DNA of 64,000 nucleotides, taken from contig OZ038531.1 in NCBI GenBank assembly GCA_964036665.1, positions 5,270,168-5,334,167 of the forward strand, in the 5' to 3' direction. Below the pieces are notes generated by a model that was not told where the DNA came from, made no database searches, and saw only the letters and a list, made by a program, of their open reading frames with translations. The stretch comes from Gordius sp. MW1. Its lineage: Eukaryota; Nematomorpha; Gordioida; Gordea; Gordiidae. Both the position numbers and the translations under genes were made by a program. Shown one piece after another: positions 25,101 to 34,235 of the stretch. Every line of letters starts with the position of its first letter. Within the stretch, counting starts at the first letter, position 1.

Positions 25101-28100
25101 AAAGGCAATAGGAGGTTCTTTGCTAAATGACCAATTCGACAAGATCAAAGCAGTTATAACTGAAAAACTTGAATCAGGTTCTAATTTTACATTAATTAGT
25201 GATGGTTGGACAAACATTAGGGGGGAGTCCATAATCAATTTTATAATAATGACACCGAAACCCATATTTTTAAAATCTATAGATACAGGGACGAATGCCC
25301 ATACTGGGGATTATATAGCTGATCAATTCCTAAAGGTGATGGAAGAAATTGGCACTCAAAAATTTGTTGCCATAGTTACTGACAACGCTAAAAATATGAA
25401 GAAGGCTTGGGAAATAGTTAAGTCTAAACATCCTTCAATTGAGTGCTTTGGCTGTGCAGCTCATGGGCTTAATTTATTAATAAAAGATATCTCCAACAAA
25501 ATTCCTACCCAAAATATTACAGCTAAAGTTAAACAAATTATAAAATACATTAAATTTAATACAATATTATCATCAACTTTTAAAGAAAAACAATGTAACA
25601 AAAATCGACTCACAACTTTGAAAATACCCTGTCCAACAAGGTGGGGTGGTATAGTTATAATGCTTAATAGTTTCCTAGTAAACAAAGATACTTTGCAGGA
25701 ACTAGCTTTAACAGATACATTTGCTGATCGAAGCAAACGTTTAAATTTGCTTGATAATGATGTTTTTTGGGAGAAAATAAAAAAAATTACATTTTTTTTA
25801 GATGTAATTTTGACCAAAATAACTTGCATAGAAAGTGACTCTGGATTATTGTCTGATGTACCGGAAGCATTTCATACTATTAAAGCCCATTTCAGCGAAA
25901 TTTCTAGTAAGGAATTTAGCCTAATTGATGTAAGTGTTATTAAAAAATTCGTGAGCAAAAGGAAATCGTTTTGCTGTAAGGATTTTCATATGGCAGCTAA
26001 CTTGCTTGATCCACGTTATTGTGGAGTCAACCTTACTACAAAAGAAATAGCTGAAGCAATTAACGCTATCAAGATTATTTCTCAAGGCTATAATTTCAAT
26101 ATAGGCCAAGTTATTGCCAATTTGGCAGAATTTCGTGCTAAAGACGGGTTGTTTGCTGAGCGGTCAATATGGGATAGCGCTAGTTACATTTCACCCTTGA
26201 CGTGGTGGAAAGGCTTGTGCACTAACCAACCCTTATCTGAAATTGCCGTGAAACTCTTTTCAATTCCAGCTACCAGTGCTGCCACAGAAAGAATTTGGTC
26301 CACATTTGGTTATGTACATTCTAAATCAAGAAATCGAATGAAAAACGACAAGGTGAAAAAGCTAGTGTCCATAAGGCACAACATGCACTTGAAAAGTAGT
26401 ATCAATTTTAATGCAAAAGCGCGCTCAATATCTTCATCTGATGAATCAATTTCATCGCTAAATGACGATAGTGACAGTTTAGATATTGACAATTTTTAAT
26501 GTATATTTTTATGTAAATTTGTAATGAAATATTGTGTATTATTGGAGAAATAAACTTTATTAGCATTTCATTTTACACCCTAGCATCTTTTTTTCATCTA
26601 AGACTATATATTAACAATCAAAGTATTTATTTTCCCCAAAATTCCCGTTATTTCCCAAAAATTCCCGTTATTTCCCCAAAATTCCCTATTTTCCCTGGGA
26701 ATATTCCCTCGATGAAAATTCCCGGGAAATTACCCATAACCATTGGATGGTGGTAAGGGGCCAACGATGTCGAGGTGGACGTGACTGAAACGAGCATCAG
26801 GTAGGCTGAAAGTACCTGGGGTAGAAATAACATGTTTATTTATTTTACTGAGCTGACAATTACGACATTGTTGAGCCCATATTCGTACGTCATGGTTCAT
26901 TTTAGGCCACACAAAACGTTTCGCAATTAGTTTCAGGGTTGAACGGATACCAGGATGTGATAATCCGTGATATTGATTGAAAACATTTTGTCGCAAGGTA
27001 GCAGGTACTAGGGGTCGAGGTGTTTCAAGGAAATATTTCTGTATAATCTTCCAACAAGCCTAATTGAGAATAGGAAAATATTATAAAATAAACTTGCCAG
27101 ACTATTACGTATCATATGATTCAAGGCCGCATATAACATTTTTGATTGCGCGCTTGTAAGTTCCCTGCCATTTGGGTAAGCTTGCTTCATTTTGGGGCTA
27201 AAGTTGGTCGGCGCGGGGGGGGGGAAAGATATTAATGCATGTGACTATTTATTTTTCAAATTTATTTTTAAGGTCTGTTTTAACTCTAGGGAAAAGTAAT
27301 AGTTTTTACGCAAATTGAGTTTAAAAAACGAAAATTTTGAACAATTTGAAAGTGCCTGGGACAAGTTTGTTTTCACTACTTTTTAGTCCATCCCAATTGA
27401 AGTTAAATTAAACACATGAAGAATGCAAATGGCATGAGGTTAACTTTTATTTTTTCAAATAAAAAATGGGACAAAATCTGGATCTACCCATAAAATACAG
27501 ACTTTACCATACAAATTTCTTAATTGCCTCATTAGTATACAATATAATCTTAGTCTACAATTCTAAATTACAATATTAAACCAAATTTTAATTTTTCAAA
27601 TTTATGAGTTAAATAACAAGAGCGTTTACCTTAGCACTAACCCTTCTCCAACTAGCCTCCCCCTACCTCCTATTTTTTATATGAATATTAAATTCCAAAT
27701 ATAATTCTAATTTATTAGATATTTTATATATATAGACCCTTTATAAGGTAAAACTTTAATTAGCTTAAAATGGAACTCAAGAAAATATGCTCAAAAAAAT
27801 TTTGTCAAGGCTGGTACCCACCCCAAAAATGTTTTTTCTTTTTTTTAAGCAAATTTTTATTACTGATACCTTATGACAGTACATATATGTTTAAAATCTT
27901 TTACCACTAACATTATCATAGGCGTAACTCGGATTTTCTCAAAGGGGGGCTAGGGGGTTTTGAATAAAAATGTTTTTCCCCTGAAAGTTTAAAAAGACCA
28001 AAGCGTAAAAATAATAAAATACTAAGAGTAAAATTCCTACAAATATTTATAATTATTAAATATACAATATAAAAATTATATAAATTGAAAATCAAGGGAG

Positions 28101-30520
28101 GGGTTCCAACCCGAAAACCACCTCCTCCCTACGCCAATGATCATTATTTTAAAATATTTACAAAGATACAAGTGACATCGGTTTATAAATATTATCGTTC
28201 CAAACTTAAGATAAGATTAATATTTCAATTAATCAATTAATATTTTCAATACTAAAATTATCGTTGAAAAAGATATAATTAACTTTGAAACTGCAAAAGA
28301 TTGATTTACCAAATTAAGTATTGAATATAAACTTTCTAAACTTCATCAATTATTGTTGAATAATACTGGAACCATTTCACAAGCTAATTTTTTTACAAAG
28401 AATTGACAGCATTAACTAATTTAATTGTGATTAATTTTTTTAAGACGGAAGAAAAGCCGTTTTACTCTTACTCCATTATAACGGTACCCGCGCACCCCAC
28501 AGTTGCTTGGATCCATGATCGCATGCCGGTAATTAATAAAATTGGATGCTCCCTTTAATTACTTTTTGGCATAAAATGTTTAATATTTCATTTTCTTTAT
28601 TGAGAAAACAAAAAATTACATTTTGATTTCAATCTTTGTTTATGACATTTTTTAGGCCGTTTTAGACTCGAGTGATGCTGTCAAGACATGGTTAGACCCA
28701 AAAGTTTCGTCAGAAGAGGTATATCGATATATATAAATCTGTCGGGCCCATAAACAATAATTGAATTTGGGCTCGGACGAGGTCGAAAAAACTAAAGCCA
28801 ATCAGCGGTCATTAGCTAGTCTATTTGCCAAAGCAAAATAAAAGTCTTTTACAGAAGCATAAGTCCACAGCCATTAAGAACCCGTATAAGTTTCCGCAGC
28901 AATTATTGAAAAATTACAAGTTGGACAGGACCGAGACGGACAACCAAAATCGAGCCCATAAATTGCATAGCAATTCATATGCATCTACAGGGTTGCCCGC
29001 CGTTATTTTTCAGAGATTTTCACTTTCAACCCTTTAATAAATACTGAAAAGCTTTTTAATACTAATTAAGCCTATAATGGTATCCGTCCTTTTAAAAATC
29101 ATCTTTGTATATAGATAGATTTGTCAAAAGTTTGGGCCTTATCGTTTTTTAGTTAAGTTATTTGCGAGTATAGCTTAGGGATAGAAAATGTTGGCAATAG
29201 GAAACGGTATACAAATTGCATTTTTACAAATGCATTTTGAGAAGTATATATACCGAAAGTTTGTCAAACCATTGGTTATTATATGGTTTAGTGTTGTAAA
29301 AACACATGGGTTTTGTTTTGATCGATCTTTGTTTTAGTCGGCTAAACATAAACAGACCAAAGCTTTTTTGGTCTGTTTTTCTTAGTCGTCATTTGGACTA
29401 GCCGAAATTTGAAAAGCAGGCCGAGTCGACCGTTAGTATTTAATGAACCAAATATTGACCAAACAAAGCCCAAGTGTTTTTATAACACTAATATGACGGC
29501 CATGGCTATTAAAGAATTTTAATCATTGTCAATAACTAAGTTTTTCAATCACACCACAAAGATAATTAAAGGCAAATGAGGAGACTATATAAACTAGTTA
29601 TCAAATGATGAAGTACTACAGTTTTTACGGATTTTTATTATTAGGCACTGAAGTTGATACAACCATACGGAAAATTGCACTTTCACCCAGTTTCCACCGA
29701 AGTAAACAATGTGCGAAACCATGGGATAGAGCTCATCTACCCCATTAAAGTATCTGAACAACCTACATCTAAGTTAGTATACACTAGGCATTTTAAATGC
29801 CTCCAATATAAGCTTTGCTATATAGCTAGCTAGTTTTTTTTTTAATTTGCCATATTCTTTAATGTTCGGCTCCTCCTATGACTTTGTTATATGAATGTTA
29901 TTTTGTTAAAGATCCGGAATTTTAACAATAATTCAAAATAAATATGGAAATTTTTATTATAAAAATGCTATAAAAATGAAACTTAACATTTGTCATCAAT
30001 GGAATATGGGATATATTGATTTTAAGGATTGGCTTAAAAGGGTCACTTATAAGCATGGATTAATTTTTTCCGGGAATTTTGGTAAAGGGTTTTTTCAGGG
30101 AAATCGGGGGAAATTTCCCATGTTGCCATCTCTACCTATAAGGCTTATGTCGTTTTATTTGCTTCTCCGCGGAAAAATCCAACACATTTTTACATGGTTG
30201 TTGTTTGAACATCGAATTAATTGATACAATAATGAATAATTTTATTTTTTTTCTTGTTATAAAGAAAAATGAAGGCCGAAAAAGTTGAAATTGACACACC
30301 CGAGATAACTGAATTCTTTGGCAAAGGCAAAACCAAACATGCAAAAGTCAAGAGCGAAAATGTCAGTGTAAAAAGTGAACTGGATAGCCCGAAAAGTATT
30401 TCTAGCAGTTCAATTGAATCTCTTAGCGATAGGGAGAGCAGTGCAAAAGCCTTAACTAAGAGAAAAAAAGTTGGGGGAAAGGGAATTGCAAAGAATGCGC
30501 CTAAAAGGAAAAAGGCTTAA
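16122..30520 (+). CDS. HMCES: HMCES, SRAP-domain abasic-site DNA-protein crosslinker
   Basis: Eight exons: 16122-16141, 16178-16306, 16341-16556, 16775-16940, 28445-28528, 28656-28718, 29645-29772 and 30265-30520. They join in frame with GT-AG introns into 353 residues plus stop, matching human HMCES (about 354). The SRAP domain fills residues 2 to about 260: MCGRTAC at the start (Cys2 forms the covalent link with abasic DNA), SYNKAPQS, IPSWF, INCR (Asn94, Arg96), VLADGYYEW (Glu125), YSYSIITV, IHDRMP (His201), AVLDSSDAVKTWLDP, ALKLIQP, VNNVRN. The tail (about 270-353) is charged and disordered, with TPEITEFF (a degenerate PCNA-binding box) and a basic C-terminus likely acting as a nuclear signal. 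HMCES shields abasic sites in single-stranded DNA at forks. Start chosen because the initiator Met must precede Cys2. Intron 4 is 11.5 kb of repeats; introns 1-2 are 36 and 34 bp. No stop or frameshift, so the gene looks functional. Confidence 0.92.
16142..16177 (+). other. HMCES: HMCES intron 1, 36 bp
   Basis: Starts GTAATC and ends TTTAG. It contains an in-frame TAA. Removing it restores MCGRTAC-GKNPDEIC, the expected N-terminus of the SRAP family, with a Cys codon split across the junction. The length is a multiple of three, but retention would still stop translation. Confidence 0.8.
16307..16340 (+). other. HMCES: HMCES intron 2, 34 bp
   Basis: Starts GTAATT and ends TGTTAG. Removing it joins APQSY with PILVSSSF through an Asn codon, as expected for the SYNxxPQxxxPVL segment of SRAP proteins. 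Retention would stop translation at once. Confidence 0.8.
17514..18115. repeat. Three tandem units of about 200 bp
   Basis: Near-identical units begin at about 17,514, 17,716 and 17,917. Each carries AATATTTTGTTCTTGTTAATA, GACCGTCCGCAGGCTACTGA, a CATTGGCC block, an A/T tract and CCTATGCCCTCCACTACAAG. They are noncoding, lie inside HMCES intron 4, and belong to the same family as the blocks at 18,225-18,800 and 19,370-20,410. Confidence 0.8.
18225..18800. repeat. Tandem units of about 110-130 bp, same family
   Basis: Four to five diverged units, each running from TTTGACTCTTATGATTGTTC through GGCCGTCCGNTGGCTGCTGA and CCAATGGAAAAAA to a T-rich tail ending TCGTTTTTT. The first unit is preceded by GGGTTCGAATCCCG (18,209-18,222), a good match to the RNA polymerase III B box, which suggests a tRNA-derived SINE ancestry. 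Confidence 0.75.
19370..20415. repeat. Scattered copies of the GACCGTCCGC repeat family
   Basis: Partial units at about 19,370-19,440, 19,620-19,800, 19,850-19,960, 19,970-20,060 and 20,330-20,410. One (19,808-19,822) again has a GGGTCGAATCCCG box upstream of a T run. All are noncoding and within HMCES intron 4. Confidence 0.7.
19528..19600 (+). repeat. tRNA-derived SINE head / tRNA relic
   Basis: Contains an A-box-like TGGTTAAGTGG, a GCCGG...CTGGT stem around a loop with GTT (an Asn-type anticodon) and a B-box-like GGTTCAAGTC. The anticodon loop appears to have eight bases and the T-stem and acceptor stem do not pair well, so I do not call a working tRNA. It abuts units of the GACCGTCCGC repeat family. 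Confidence 0.55.
20765..20842. repeat. C/T-only low-complexity tract
   Basis: Nearly 70 bases of almost pure pyrimidine (CCCCTTCCC repeats) on the plus strand in an otherwise AT-rich intron, followed by GAGGGCCGAAGGCCCGAG, a short hairpin. Such tracts can form triplex DNA. It lies about 70 bp left of the piggyBac element. Confidence 0.7.
20915..22360 (-). mobile_element. piggyBac element, ends intact, transposase decayed
   Basis: 1446 bp, flanked on both sides by TTAA (20,911-20,914 and 22,361-22,364), the obligatory piggyBac target. Terminal inverted repeats are CCCTCCATCGTACCTATAG and CCATAGGTACGATGGAGGG. Subterminal palindromes of the type GGGGTCTAATAGACCCC occur at about 20,968 and twice near the right end. 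Minus-strand open pieces at 21,808-21,551 (THLPGVKNIGKRA-like and CFQLFF, the DDE_Tnp_1_7 N-terminus) and 21,540-21,322 (the Cys-rich C-terminal domain, CSSCPRNRD, CNSCQNPLCSSH) show a piggyBac transposase gene with its catalytic middle missing. It is therefore a nonautonomous deletion derivative, inserted in HMCES intron 4. Confidence 0.9.
24636..24941 (+). CDS. BED-type zinc finger N-terminus of hAT transposase
   Basis: A 101-residue reading frame starting MPRKPSDIWKHFGR, with CNYCNHKYD and a later HIQKC: the C2HC-like BED finger that many hAT transposases use to bind their ends. The frame ends 16 bp before the ATG of the catalytic ORF, which lies in another frame. Either one small indel has split a single gene or a short intron joins them; I see no obvious intron. 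The segment after the finger is Ser/Thr-rich linker. Confidence 0.75.
   Translation: MPRKPSDIWKHFGRHTSSNKKGFIAICNYCNHKYDFPNPTKMSIHIQKCPEYASETKCSELEVFSISSESSKTFSASEHKHPTVTTPKLTTKHFKTIHIKY
24958..26499 (+). CDS. hAT transposase, catalytic and dimerisation part
   Basis: 513 residues, uninterrupted. Near residues 80-90 is the first catalytic segment (LISDGWTNIRGE, DUF659-like, Asp), followed by VAIVTDNAKNM (second Asp) and CFGCAAHGLNLLIKD, the CxxH block typical of hAT enzymes. CPTRWGG precedes the inserted all-alpha domain. The C-terminus has SPLTWW and FSIPATSAATERIWS, the hAT dimerisation region containing the catalytic Glu. All three acidic positions appear present. The ORF carries AT-rich codon use like its surroundings. 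Whether the protein can still work depends on the separate BED-finger ORF upstream. Confidence 0.9.
   Translation: MTPVQQERLNEKLALAIYMSNCPFNITENYYWKDFFKSIKPSFRIPPRKAIGGSLLNDQFDKIKAVITEKLESGSNFTLISDGWTNIRGESIINFIIMTPKPIFLKSIDTGTNAHTGDYIADQFLKVMEEIGTQKFVAIVTDNAKNMKKAWEIVKSKHPSIECFGCAAHGLNLLIKDISNKIPTQNITAKVKQIIKYIKFNTILSSTFKEKQCNKNRLTTLKIPCPTRWGGIVIMLNSFLVNKDTLQELALTDTFADRSKRLNLLDNDVFWEKIKKITFFLDVILTKITCIESDSGLLSDVPEAFHTIKAHFSEISSKEFSLIDVSVIKKFVSKRKSFCCKDFHMAANLLDPRYCGVNLTTKEIAEAINAIKIISQGYNFNIGQVIANLAEFRAKDGLFAERSIWDSASYISPLTWWKGLCTNQPLSEIAVKLFSIPATSAATERIWSTFGYVHSKSRNRMKNDKVKKLVSIRHNMHLKSSINFNAKARSISSSDESISSLNDDSDSLDIDNF
27200..27916. other. AT-rich intron stretch, nothing recognised
   Basis: Part of HMCES intron 4 between the Ty3 fossil and a MITE. 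It contains a short G run near 27,218. No exon or element end could be supported. Confidence 0.5.
27917..28139. mobile_element. hAT-type MITE, 223 bp
   Basis: Termini CATAGGCGTAACTCGG and CTCCCTACGCCAATG form a short inverted repeat (CATNGGCGTA). Flanks AACATTAT (27,909-27,916) and ATCATTAT (28,140-28,147) match at 7 of 8 positions, as expected for a hAT target duplication. The inner GGGGGG / CCCCTCC blocks also occur in the copy at 63,175-63,396. It lies in HMCES intron 4, about 300 bp before exon 5. Confidence 0.85.
29289..29490. mobile_element. hAT-type MITE, 202 bp
   Basis: Inverted termini TAGTGTTGTAAAAACAC and GTGTTTTTATAACACTA. Flanking 8-mers ATATGGTT and ATATGACG match in the first five positions only, so the duplication is decayed. 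Internal blocks (GACCAAAG, AGTCGGCTAA) are partly palindromic. It lies in HMCES intron 6. Confidence 0.7.
30055..30135. mobile_element. Right end of a hAT related to the 23.9-kb element
   Basis: CCGGGAATTTT..., GGGGGAAATTTCCC and the terminus GTTGCCATCTCTA match, in inverted form, the left end TAGAGATGGCAC and inner palindromes of the hAT at 23,859. No matching left end was found nearby, so this is a fragment. It lies in HMCES intron 7. Confidence 0.6.
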
Positions 30521-30689
30521 CCTCATGGGATCTAACGATTTATTTTAGATTGTTAAAAGTATATAAAATTATTGTTAAAAATCTCAGAATATAGTTGTTA
30601 TTTATTGAATTATTTAGGTAGTGCTCTATCGTTCATTGTTAGCTAGTTATATTATTTTTTAGAATTTAGTTATATAAATTTATTTTTCA

Positions 30690-30695
30690 AATAAA
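30690..30695 (+). terminator. HMCES: Polyadenylation signal AATAAA for HMCES
   Basis: A canonical AATAAA 170 bp after the HMCES stop codon, in an AT-rich 3' region with T-rich sequence after it. It is the natural candidate, though AATAAA occurs often by chance in DNA of this composition. Confidence 0.45.
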
Positions 30696-30719
30696 TATTC
30701 CGTATTTAAATTGTTTCCA

Positions 30720-32580
30720 TCACGTTTTTCGAATTAAATTCTCGTATTTAACACTATTTTGAATCTCGTTTTGGGAATAGGTGTATTTTGAACACGAAAA
30801 GTATGTGTGTTGTGTTGATACTCTTTATTATATTGCCCTACCTCTCTCCCTCTTATGGCAATTGGACTAACATATCCCTTCAAATACAGGCTGTTTTTTT
30901 GTAATCTATAACTTATATTGCAAATTTCAAACAAGTATATTGAAGTCATATACAAGCCTAGACTTATGGATCGTTCGACCCCGTGTATAGCAAATTTAGA
31001 CATCCATCTTGAAAAGATGTGTCAAAGTGTATGATGGTGCAATCTACGTGATGTTTGTCTAGCGACATCTTACGTTGATTTTTTATCATATTAATATTAC
31101 CACCAGGGGAGGTAATATACTTTGTATTATTCTTTAAATTTCAATGTTATTAATGTTTGTCCATATAAGAGCTTTTAATTAAAAAAAATTAATTATTTTA
31201 TTTTTTATATTCCCTGACAAGGATGTCGTAAATCGTCTGGATATGACCATGCCTTTGGATTATGACTAAAGAAGGTCCAAAAGTAGATAATTTGAAAAAC
31301 CTCGCCTCGATGCCCCTCTATCAAAAAGGATGTTGCCCAAAAGAAGTAAACGCAAGGATTTAAAAAAGATTGCTTAAATGGCGAAGTCCCTCCGGTGCAA
31401 AGTGTGACAGGGTGCAAATGAAAAAAATAAACGCTAAATAAGGATTTAATATTTGCTATGCAATTTATTTTAACCTTCACTTCGCTCAAGTTTATAAAGA
31501 AGAAAGCTACTTCAAATATTTCAGCCAACCTAGATGTTGCAGGAAATGTAAGCATTTATTCATATGTATGTAACACAATTTTTAACAATTGCTAAACAAT
31601 TTGTTTAATATAGTTATATTATTTATTTAGCTATGAAATAATTTTTTTATAATCGTTTTGGATGGTAAACAATTTATGATTACTCTTTTTTCGCTATCTT
31701 TATTAATTTTTATATTATTTTCACTTTTTTTATACTTATCAAAGGCCAAGCAATTAAACTCGTGCAGTGGCCGTCATATAATTACCCTCCATCTTTTTTA
31801 GAGTGATTTAAACAAATCCCTTTTTAAGTCCTCAAATTTATCTATGAATTTACCGCGAAGATACGATATAAAATCATTCATTTTAGTATTTTTGGAAAAT
31901 AGATAGCTATTATGGCACCTTACAATCAAATATAAAGATATCATTTACCATTGATGGATTGGCGAAACAAGTCTTATTGTGGTGTGACAGCTCATATATT
32001 ATCACACTGGGTATTATTTGTTATTGATTTTTTCCCCAACAAATGGATTACATACTGGTATATAATAGCGAATATATATTGTAATATATTAAATTATAAG
32101 GTTTTGCACTCCCAACATATAATAGCAGATATATATTGTAATATATTGAAAAATTATAAGATTTTGCTCTAAATTTAGGGAATTGTTTTTGATAATGCAT
32201 TAGCCAACGCTACTTTTATAAAAGAGATAGACTTGTTATTAAACACCACATAAAACACATATTTGACCGAGACGAACAACATTTTTTTGCTTAGCATAAA
32301 CGCTTAATCTTGCAGTTAAAGATATGTTAAATGCATTAAAATTGCATTAATCAAGAAAATAAAGAAAAGTTAGCTTTGATAATAATGTTAAATCAATAAA
32401 CAAATTAAGAACGTTAATTAACATAACTTGATCAATTGTTGTGAAACTACAAATATTAAGATTTTTTTTTCTAAATATTAATGTTTTAACTAGCACGAAC
32501 TGGCAAAGAGGCTATAAATCTGTACTAACTAGGATTGCAAAAATTATTTTGAATGAAATAGAATGGGATTTTTAAGACTT
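30720..32580. other. AT-rich region, no supported gene
   Basis: A stretch at about 31,215-31,547 has somewhat higher complexity and possible splice borders (GACAAG before, AAT/GTAAGC after), but stays open in no useful frame. A direct repeat of about 50 bp (ATAATAGC...ATATATTGTAATATATT) occurs at 32,066-32,100 and 32,118-32,155. Nothing else is recognisable. Confidence 0.45.
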
Positions 32581-32589
32581 ATTTATAAC

Positions 32590-33470
32590 TATACTCATTG
32601 ATTTTTAAATTTTATTAGCATAATTAGGTGCAGATTAATACGTAACATTACCATTAGGGGTTTTAGAATTTTTATGTTACTACATAATATAAATATAATT
32701 TTAAAACTTTTAAATCCCAATCGTTCGAATAATGGCGTAATTATATTATCTGTTTCAGATGGTTCGCGAAAAACTATCAAAATCTTGTAAAAAATGAAAT
32801 CGGTGTACTGTGTTGTTTTTATACTAGATTCAAGCCACAAAAAAAGAACACTTAATCAAATTAATCAATAAATTACCGGTTTAATAATATTTTGAAGAAG
32901 ATAATATTAACCTCTTTCAGGAGTGCCGCAATTAAATTAAAAGTACAATCTAATTAGCGACATCTATAGGCAATTTTAATTAGAGACTAATTTGAATATA
33001 CCCTTTCTTTTTAGAATAAAAGGCATTAACAAACCAAAACTTAATTTTAAATTAACTATGGCATACTGATGAGCTCTAATAAGAGCGTAAAAAAGATATT
33101 CATATTACTCTCTAATTAAAATTTCCTATAGATGACGCTAACTAGAGTGTACTTTTAATTTAGTTGCGGCACTCCTGAAAGGGGTTATTATTATCTTCTT
33201 AAAAATTTAATATGAACCGCCAAAGTTTCGCTAGAAAAACTTGTGAGATTATTTTGAAATAATTACCACAAACCAACAACAAAATTACAGCATAATTATA
33301 AATGCTTTAGATAGTAATGATAGCAACCATATTGATTTGGGCTATTTGCTTGAAAATAATGAAGTAGAGGAGATGATTACGATTGGGGACAGACGAATTA
33401 AATAGGTATTACGCATCAAGACGAGCAAATAATATGGAGAATATTTTGAATTGGTGGTTAACCAAAATAA
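32590..33470 (+). mobile_element. hAT transposase relic, split by a MITE
   Basis: Sequence homologous to the minus-strand hAT relic at 35,160-35,680, in opposite orientation: for example AATTAGGTGCAGATTAATA at about 32,622, and around 33,405-33,470 the codons for YYASRRANNMENILNWWL, the hAT C-terminal dimerisation start. The frame is destroyed by many changes. A foldback MITE (about 32,890-33,205) sits inside it. Confidence 0.65.
32890..33205. mobile_element. MITE with TIRs of about 110 bp
   Basis: GAAGAAGATAATATTAACC...CTTTCAGGAGTGCCGCAA at the left is repeated in inverted order at the right (TTGCGGCACTCCTGAAAG...TTATTATCTTCTT). Pairing continues inward through GCGACATCTATAGGCAATTTTA to about 33,005 and 33,100. 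It is noncoding. It contains TTAA / TTAT inside the TIR, which looks like a piggyBac end, but pairing extends outside it, so the superfamily is open. Confidence 0.7.
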
Positions 33471-33639
33471 TAGTCCGAATTCAGCAGCTTATTGTAACAA
33501 ATTATTGAAAAGTTTTAACATCTGACACAACGTTTAGGGGATTACACTAGATAAAAGCATCACTAATACTGCTTTTAATAAAAATTAACCTTGTTGTTAA
33601 ACAACGCCCAAATTAGGTACAGCTAAGCATGTTACATTT

Positions 33640-34000
33640 AGGTTTTATGGGTTAATATCTTACTCAATAAAAATGGAAAAAACAATTTTGAAACTTTATA
33701 ATAAAAATAGTAGTAATAATGACGAGATTATTTAGCCTTTCAAACAGGTAGAAAATTTTTAATAAGAATGAATTAAGTTAGTTTTAATGCTAAAAAAACA
33801 CCTTTTTGGGGTTAAGAAATCGCAAAATTTTCATGGAAAAACTTGAGTGTTACTTGAAAATAACCACAACCAACAGATTAGAATTTAATTTAGATGTTTT
33901 AAATAATAGCGATAGCGATCATATTGGTTTGGGAGCTATTCAAAAATAACTATTTAGATAATACAGATCATGGATAGAGCAATTAAGGAGGTGTAATAAG
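33640..34000 (+). mobile_element. Further hAT transposase relic, same family
   Basis: ACAATTTTGAAACTTTATAA, AATAATGACGAGATTATTT and a block ending GATCATATTGGTTTGGG align with inverted sequence at 35,300-35,590. Decayed, with in-frame stops. It follows the relic at 32,590-33,470 in the same orientation, so the two may be a tandem or two insertions. Confidence 0.6.
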
Positions 34001-34235
34001 CTTGAGTTTAAATGGGTTATTTAATCAGAATATGTATACAAAATTTAGCTGCAACGATTAGTATTTTAAGCCACTCGGCAACTTTCCCCACGTCGAACGA
34101 TTGTTTTTGAATACTTCATTGACTTTTTTAAAATATATGTCCTGCCAGAAGCTTGTTATGCCTGAACTCATGGTACACCTCTGAAATTCTCAATCAATAA
34201 TCACATTCTTTACGTTGTAAATGTGAGGTTGTCAT

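Larger units (their letters stand above)
23859..26745 (+). mobile_element. hAT transposon with long transposase gene
   Basis: A DNA transposon starting TAGAGATGGCACAGG, with GGGAATATTCCC-type palindromes just inside both ends (23,873-23,935 and 26,636-26,730). It interrupts the integrase of the Ty3/gypsy fossil. The exact right end and 8-bp duplication are unclear: the flanks read TTGTAAC on the left and CCATAAC on the right. A complete right terminus of the same family, ending GCCATCTCTA, is seen at 30,135. It encodes a BED-finger ORF and a 513-residue catalytic ORF on the plus strand, so it is relatively young. Confidence 0.85.
22540..27200 (-). mobile_element. Ty3/gypsy fossil, interrupted by a hAT
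   Basis: Minus-strand remnants of one Ty3/gypsy retrotransposon. The integrase zinc-finger region lies at about 27,000-26,740 (HPGIRST..., CRNCQLSK), the integrase core and C-terminal part at about 23,870-22,970, and a polypurine-like GGTGGGGGAA at its 3' side, followed by probable LTR sequence to about 22,540. The hAT at about 23,859-26,745 is inserted inside the integrase region. It is broken, with several breaks and no 5' half. It lies in antisense within HMCES intron 4. Confidence 0.8.

Noticed and set aside
31205-31555. 116-codon minus-strand frame
   Set aside because: Hydrophobic and Phe-rich translation of AT-rich DNA with no homologous pattern; possible splice borders lie on the opposite strand but without an open frame.
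32907-33188. piggyBac MITE defined by TTAA at 32,907 and TTAT at 33,185
   Set aside because: The inverted repeat continues on both sides beyond these tetranucleotides, so they are probably inside the TIR rather than target duplications.
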